Below are positions 32,925 to 34,810 of a stretch of 34,810 nt of DNA, piece by piece (the first letter of the stretch is position 1; each line of letters opens with the position of its first letter). The notes below the pieces were generated by a model. It worked only from the letters and a program-made list of their open reading frames with translations, had not been told where the DNA came from and did no database searches. This stretch comes from Bacteroidota bacterium (GTDB taxonomy: Bacteria; Bacteroidota; Bacteroidia; Palsa-965): the NCBI GenBank assembly GCA_013298545.1, contig JAAFIA010000025.1:17628-52437 (forward strand), given 5' to 3'. The position numbers and the translations under genes were made by a program.

Positions 32925-34025
32925 ATGGCTAGAAAATTAGTAACCGTACAACGCGTCATTGACAAATCTCCAATTGAAGGAGCTGACGCCATTGAAAAAA
33001 TTAAAGTGCTTGGCTGGCAATTGGTGGCCAAGAAAAACGAGTTTCAAGTCGGCGATTTATGCGTTTATTTTGAAATCGACTCTTTTCTTCCGGTGCTTCC
33101 GGCATTTGAATTTTTACGCAAATCATCGTTTCGGAAATCGGATGATGGCAGCGAAGGATTTCGTTTACGCACCATCAAACTTCGTGGTGTGGTATCGCAG
33201 GGCCTTGCACTTCCGTTGACAGAGATCAAAACAGAAAATGGACTTGGTGAGATTCGTCAAAATACGTTGTATCCCTCAAACAACAGCGGTGCGGTTGAGT
33301 TGAGCGAAGGGGTAGAATTGACGCATGCTTTTGGCGTAACGAAATACGAACCACCCATTCCGGCAAATTTGGCGGGTGTAGCCATTGGCAATACGCCCGG
33401 TTGGATCATGACAGACGAAACGCGCGTTCAGGTCTTGCAAGATTTATTGGATGCTTATGCAGGTACAACTTGCTATGTAACTGAAAAGCTCGACGGTAGT
33501 TCGTTTACCGCATTTCTCGATGAAGAAAAAAATGTGCATGTGTGTTCACGCAAACTTGATTTGTTGCGCGATGCCGAAAACAATTCGATGTGGAAATGGG
33601 TGCTTGCAAATGATGTGGAAAATAAATTGCGTTCGCTCGATTTTCGTGCTTGTATTCAAGGCGAAATTTTTGGCGAAGGCATTCAAGGAAATCCATACCA
33701 TCAGCGTGGGCAAACAGTACGTTTTTTCAATGTCTTGGATATGGACAAGCGCGAAGCATTGGGTTTTGCTGATTTTAAACGTGTGCTCGCAACGTTGGGA
33801 TTTGAAACCGTGCCTGTGCTTGATGAAAATTTTACGTTGCAAAATAACATCGAGCATTTAGTAGAAATGGCGCGCGGAAAATCTGTGTTGAACGATAAAC
33901 AACACCGCGAAGGTTTTGTCATTCGTCCGCTTCATGCTACGCTTGATGTGCGTTTTGATGTTCCGCATAGCCGCGTTTCGTTTAAAGTCATCAATCCCGA
34001 TTTTTTGTTGAGCGGTGGCGATTGA
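32925..34025 (+). CDS. ATP-dependent RNA ligase, DraRnl (Rnl5)-like
   Basis: The protein has 366 residues. The N-terminal part (1-155) is the extra module seen in the Deinococcus RNA ligase group (KLVTVQRVIDKSPIEGADAIEKIKVLGWQLV, GDLCVYFEIDSFLP, LRGVVSQGLALPL). The nucleotidyltransferase domain follows, with motif I KLDGS (Lys188 to be adenylated), motif III FFNVLDM, motif IV EGFVIRP and motif V SFKVIN. Such enzymes seal nicks with a 3'-OH and 5'-phosphate in RNA-containing duplexes. The substrate here is unknown, and no kinase, phosphatase or RtcB-like partner lies next to it. The ATG at 32925 is used because the earlier ATG lies inside the preceding terminator. Confidence 0.9.
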   Translation: MARKLVTVQRVIDKSPIEGADAIEKIKVLGWQLVAKKNEFQVGDLCVYFEIDSFLPVLPAFEFLRKSSFRKSDDGSEGFRLRTIKLRGVVSQGLALPLTEIKTENGLGEIRQNTLYPSNNSGAVELSEGVELTHAFGVTKYEPPIPANLAGVAIGNTPGWIMTDETRVQVLQDLLDAYAGTTCYVTEKLDGSSFTAFLDEEKNVHVCSRKLDLLRDAENNSMWKWVLANDVENKLRSLDFRACIQGEIFGEGIQGNPYHQRGQTVRFFNVLDMDKREALGFADFKRVLATLGFETVPVLDENFTLQNNIEHLVEMARGKSVLNDKQHREGFVIRPLHATLDVRFDVPHSRVSFKVINPDFLLSGGD

Positions 34026-34055
34026 TGGAATTTCTTTTTACACTTTTTACACGTT

Positions 34056-34093
34056 ATCGCCATCTCGAAATTTTTCGGGGTGGCGATTTTTTT
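34056..34093 (+). terminator. Terminator after the RNA ligase gene
   Basis: The stem ATCGCCATCTCGAAA (34056-34070) pairs with 34073-34087 using two G-T wobbles. The inner A-T pairs probably open to a larger loop. The T-run is at 34087-34093. Confidence 0.88.
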
Positions 34094-34554
34094 ATCGAGT
34101 GAATGAAATCGCGGCCATCATTTTTCGGATAGTGCTCGCTTCGGGAAATAGCAACTTCATTTACCAAAATTGCTTGCAAGAAAAGCCCATTTAGGACGCA
34201 AAATTTCCTGCAAAAAAGTATGATTTGAAAAGAAACCTCGGAAAGCTCGGAAAAGCCTGAAAATAAAAGAAATCGTTTTTTTGTTTATTTATTATACATA
34301 TTTTATTGATGGTTTGTTATTGTTTTCGTATTCATTTATTACGCAAATAAAAATTCGTATTCACAAAAACTAGATGATGAAAAAGGGTGGGGTCGTCCGG
34401 TGGCGATTGTTGGTTTTCAGTTTGTTACAGCGGTTGACCTGCAAAAAAGCATAGCGAATTTCGACGAAAACATTCCTTGACTTGCGTATGGTTGGTATAG
34501 TATATTACTCCATCATTTTAGCTGTGTTTCACTGTTTTTTTGAACCGCTTTTTT
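34094..34554. other. AT-rich gene-poor region
   Basis: About 460 bases have no ORF of note on either strand and no recognisable RNA gene. They include a T/A-rich block (34270-34370), two copies of CCTGCAAAAAAG (34207-34218 and 34438-34449) and a short tandem CTCGGAAA (34237-34244 and 34246-34253). A sigma70-like pair, TTGACT at 34477-34482 and TATATT at 34501-34506, has 18-base spacing and precedes the next gene, but it does not match the TAnnTTTG form seen elsewhere in the window. Confidence 0.4.
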
Positions 34555-34810
34555 ATGCGAAAAATAACTTTTCTAAATCTGGTTGACGATCACTACAATT
34601 TGGATGTGATGGGTCTCGAAAAATTTATTCATGCCTTGGAAAAAAGCAACCAATTCCGACTCGAAGAAAAACGGGTGCTTGCTGCTGAACTAGCATCTTT
34701 AAAATTGACAGATTATGTTTTTCTCATTCATGAGCCAGAAAAATATGATTTGCTCTTGGATGTGATACGCCCCGAAATGCGCAGTTGGATCATGTTGATC
34801 GGTTGCCATC
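34555..34810 (+). CDS. Unrecognised protein, N-terminal part
   Basis: The ATG at 34555 opens a frame that runs off the window after 85 codons. The start MRKITFLNLVDDHYNLDVMGLEKFI has the shape of a response-regulator receiver (beta strand, then Asp-Asp-His, then helix). The following region lacks a clear phospho-acceptor Asp in the expected place. It may be a degenerate receiver-like regulator or something unrelated. Codon use resembles the neighbours. Confidence 0.5.
   Translation, partial: MRKITFLNLVDDHYNLDVMGLEKFIHALEKSNQFRLEEKRVLAAELASLKLTDYVFLIHEPEKYDLLLDVIRPEMRSWIMLIGCH

Overview
The window looks like a chromosomal segment of a Bacteroidota bacterium, most likely flavobacteria-like. 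Four signs point this way. Four proteins end in type IX secretion (T9SS) type A sorting domains. Bacteroidota-type -7 boxes (TAnnTTTG) sit in front of many genes, and these genes have no clear Shine-Dalgarno sequences. A kynurenine pathway is present, and the division genes run murC-ftsQ-ftsA-ftsZ-yqeY. Gene density is high and base use looks even. There is no rRNA, tRNA, CRISPR array, integrase or transposase.

Layout. 1-6156: the end of the division and cell-wall cluster, partial murC, ftsQ, ftsA, an unusually long ftsZ and a GatB/YqeY gene, closed by a strong terminator. 6205-7922 (minus): a T9SS-exported protein whose mature N-terminus begins Cys-Ser-Cys, then rplU-rpmA. 8173-12837 (minus): kynU and kmo, with a two-gene RloA/RloB (AbiL-like) ATPase plus TOPRIM-type cassette lodged between them. 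12952-15818: hemL, convergent with a UbiA-like membrane protein and an exported hypothetical protein. 16044-18899: glycine dehydrogenase gcvP. 19070-21580: two related T9SS surface proteins separated by a 178-bp palindromic MITE-like element. 21646-23150 (minus): MlaE/MlaF-type lipid transporter genes. 23277-25890: a tiny lipoprotein and feoAB. 25891-30379 (minus): aspartate kinase, a GNAT acetyltransferase and a large propeller protein with a T9SS tail. 30451-34025: a di-haem peroxidase, an M23/LysM peptidase and a DraRnl-type RNA ligase. A gene-poor AT-rich stretch follows, and then the start of an unrecognised gene that runs off the window.

The most unusual points are these. (1) The RloA/RloB cassette splits the kynurenine genes. 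Its second gene appears to carry a one-base deletion in a homopolymer. Restoring that base would give a more familiar RloB C-terminus, and its stop would overlap the kmo start as ATGA. (2) FtsZ carries a 324-residue acidic, tryptophan-dotted arm before its tubulin-like core. (3) A palindromic, transposase-free repeat with terminal inverted repeats lies between two T9SS genes. (4) A group of minus-strand genes (kynU, rloA, lysC) has -7 boxes only 4-6 bases before the ATG, which predicts leaderless mRNAs. Everything here was read by eye from sequence. No database search was run.
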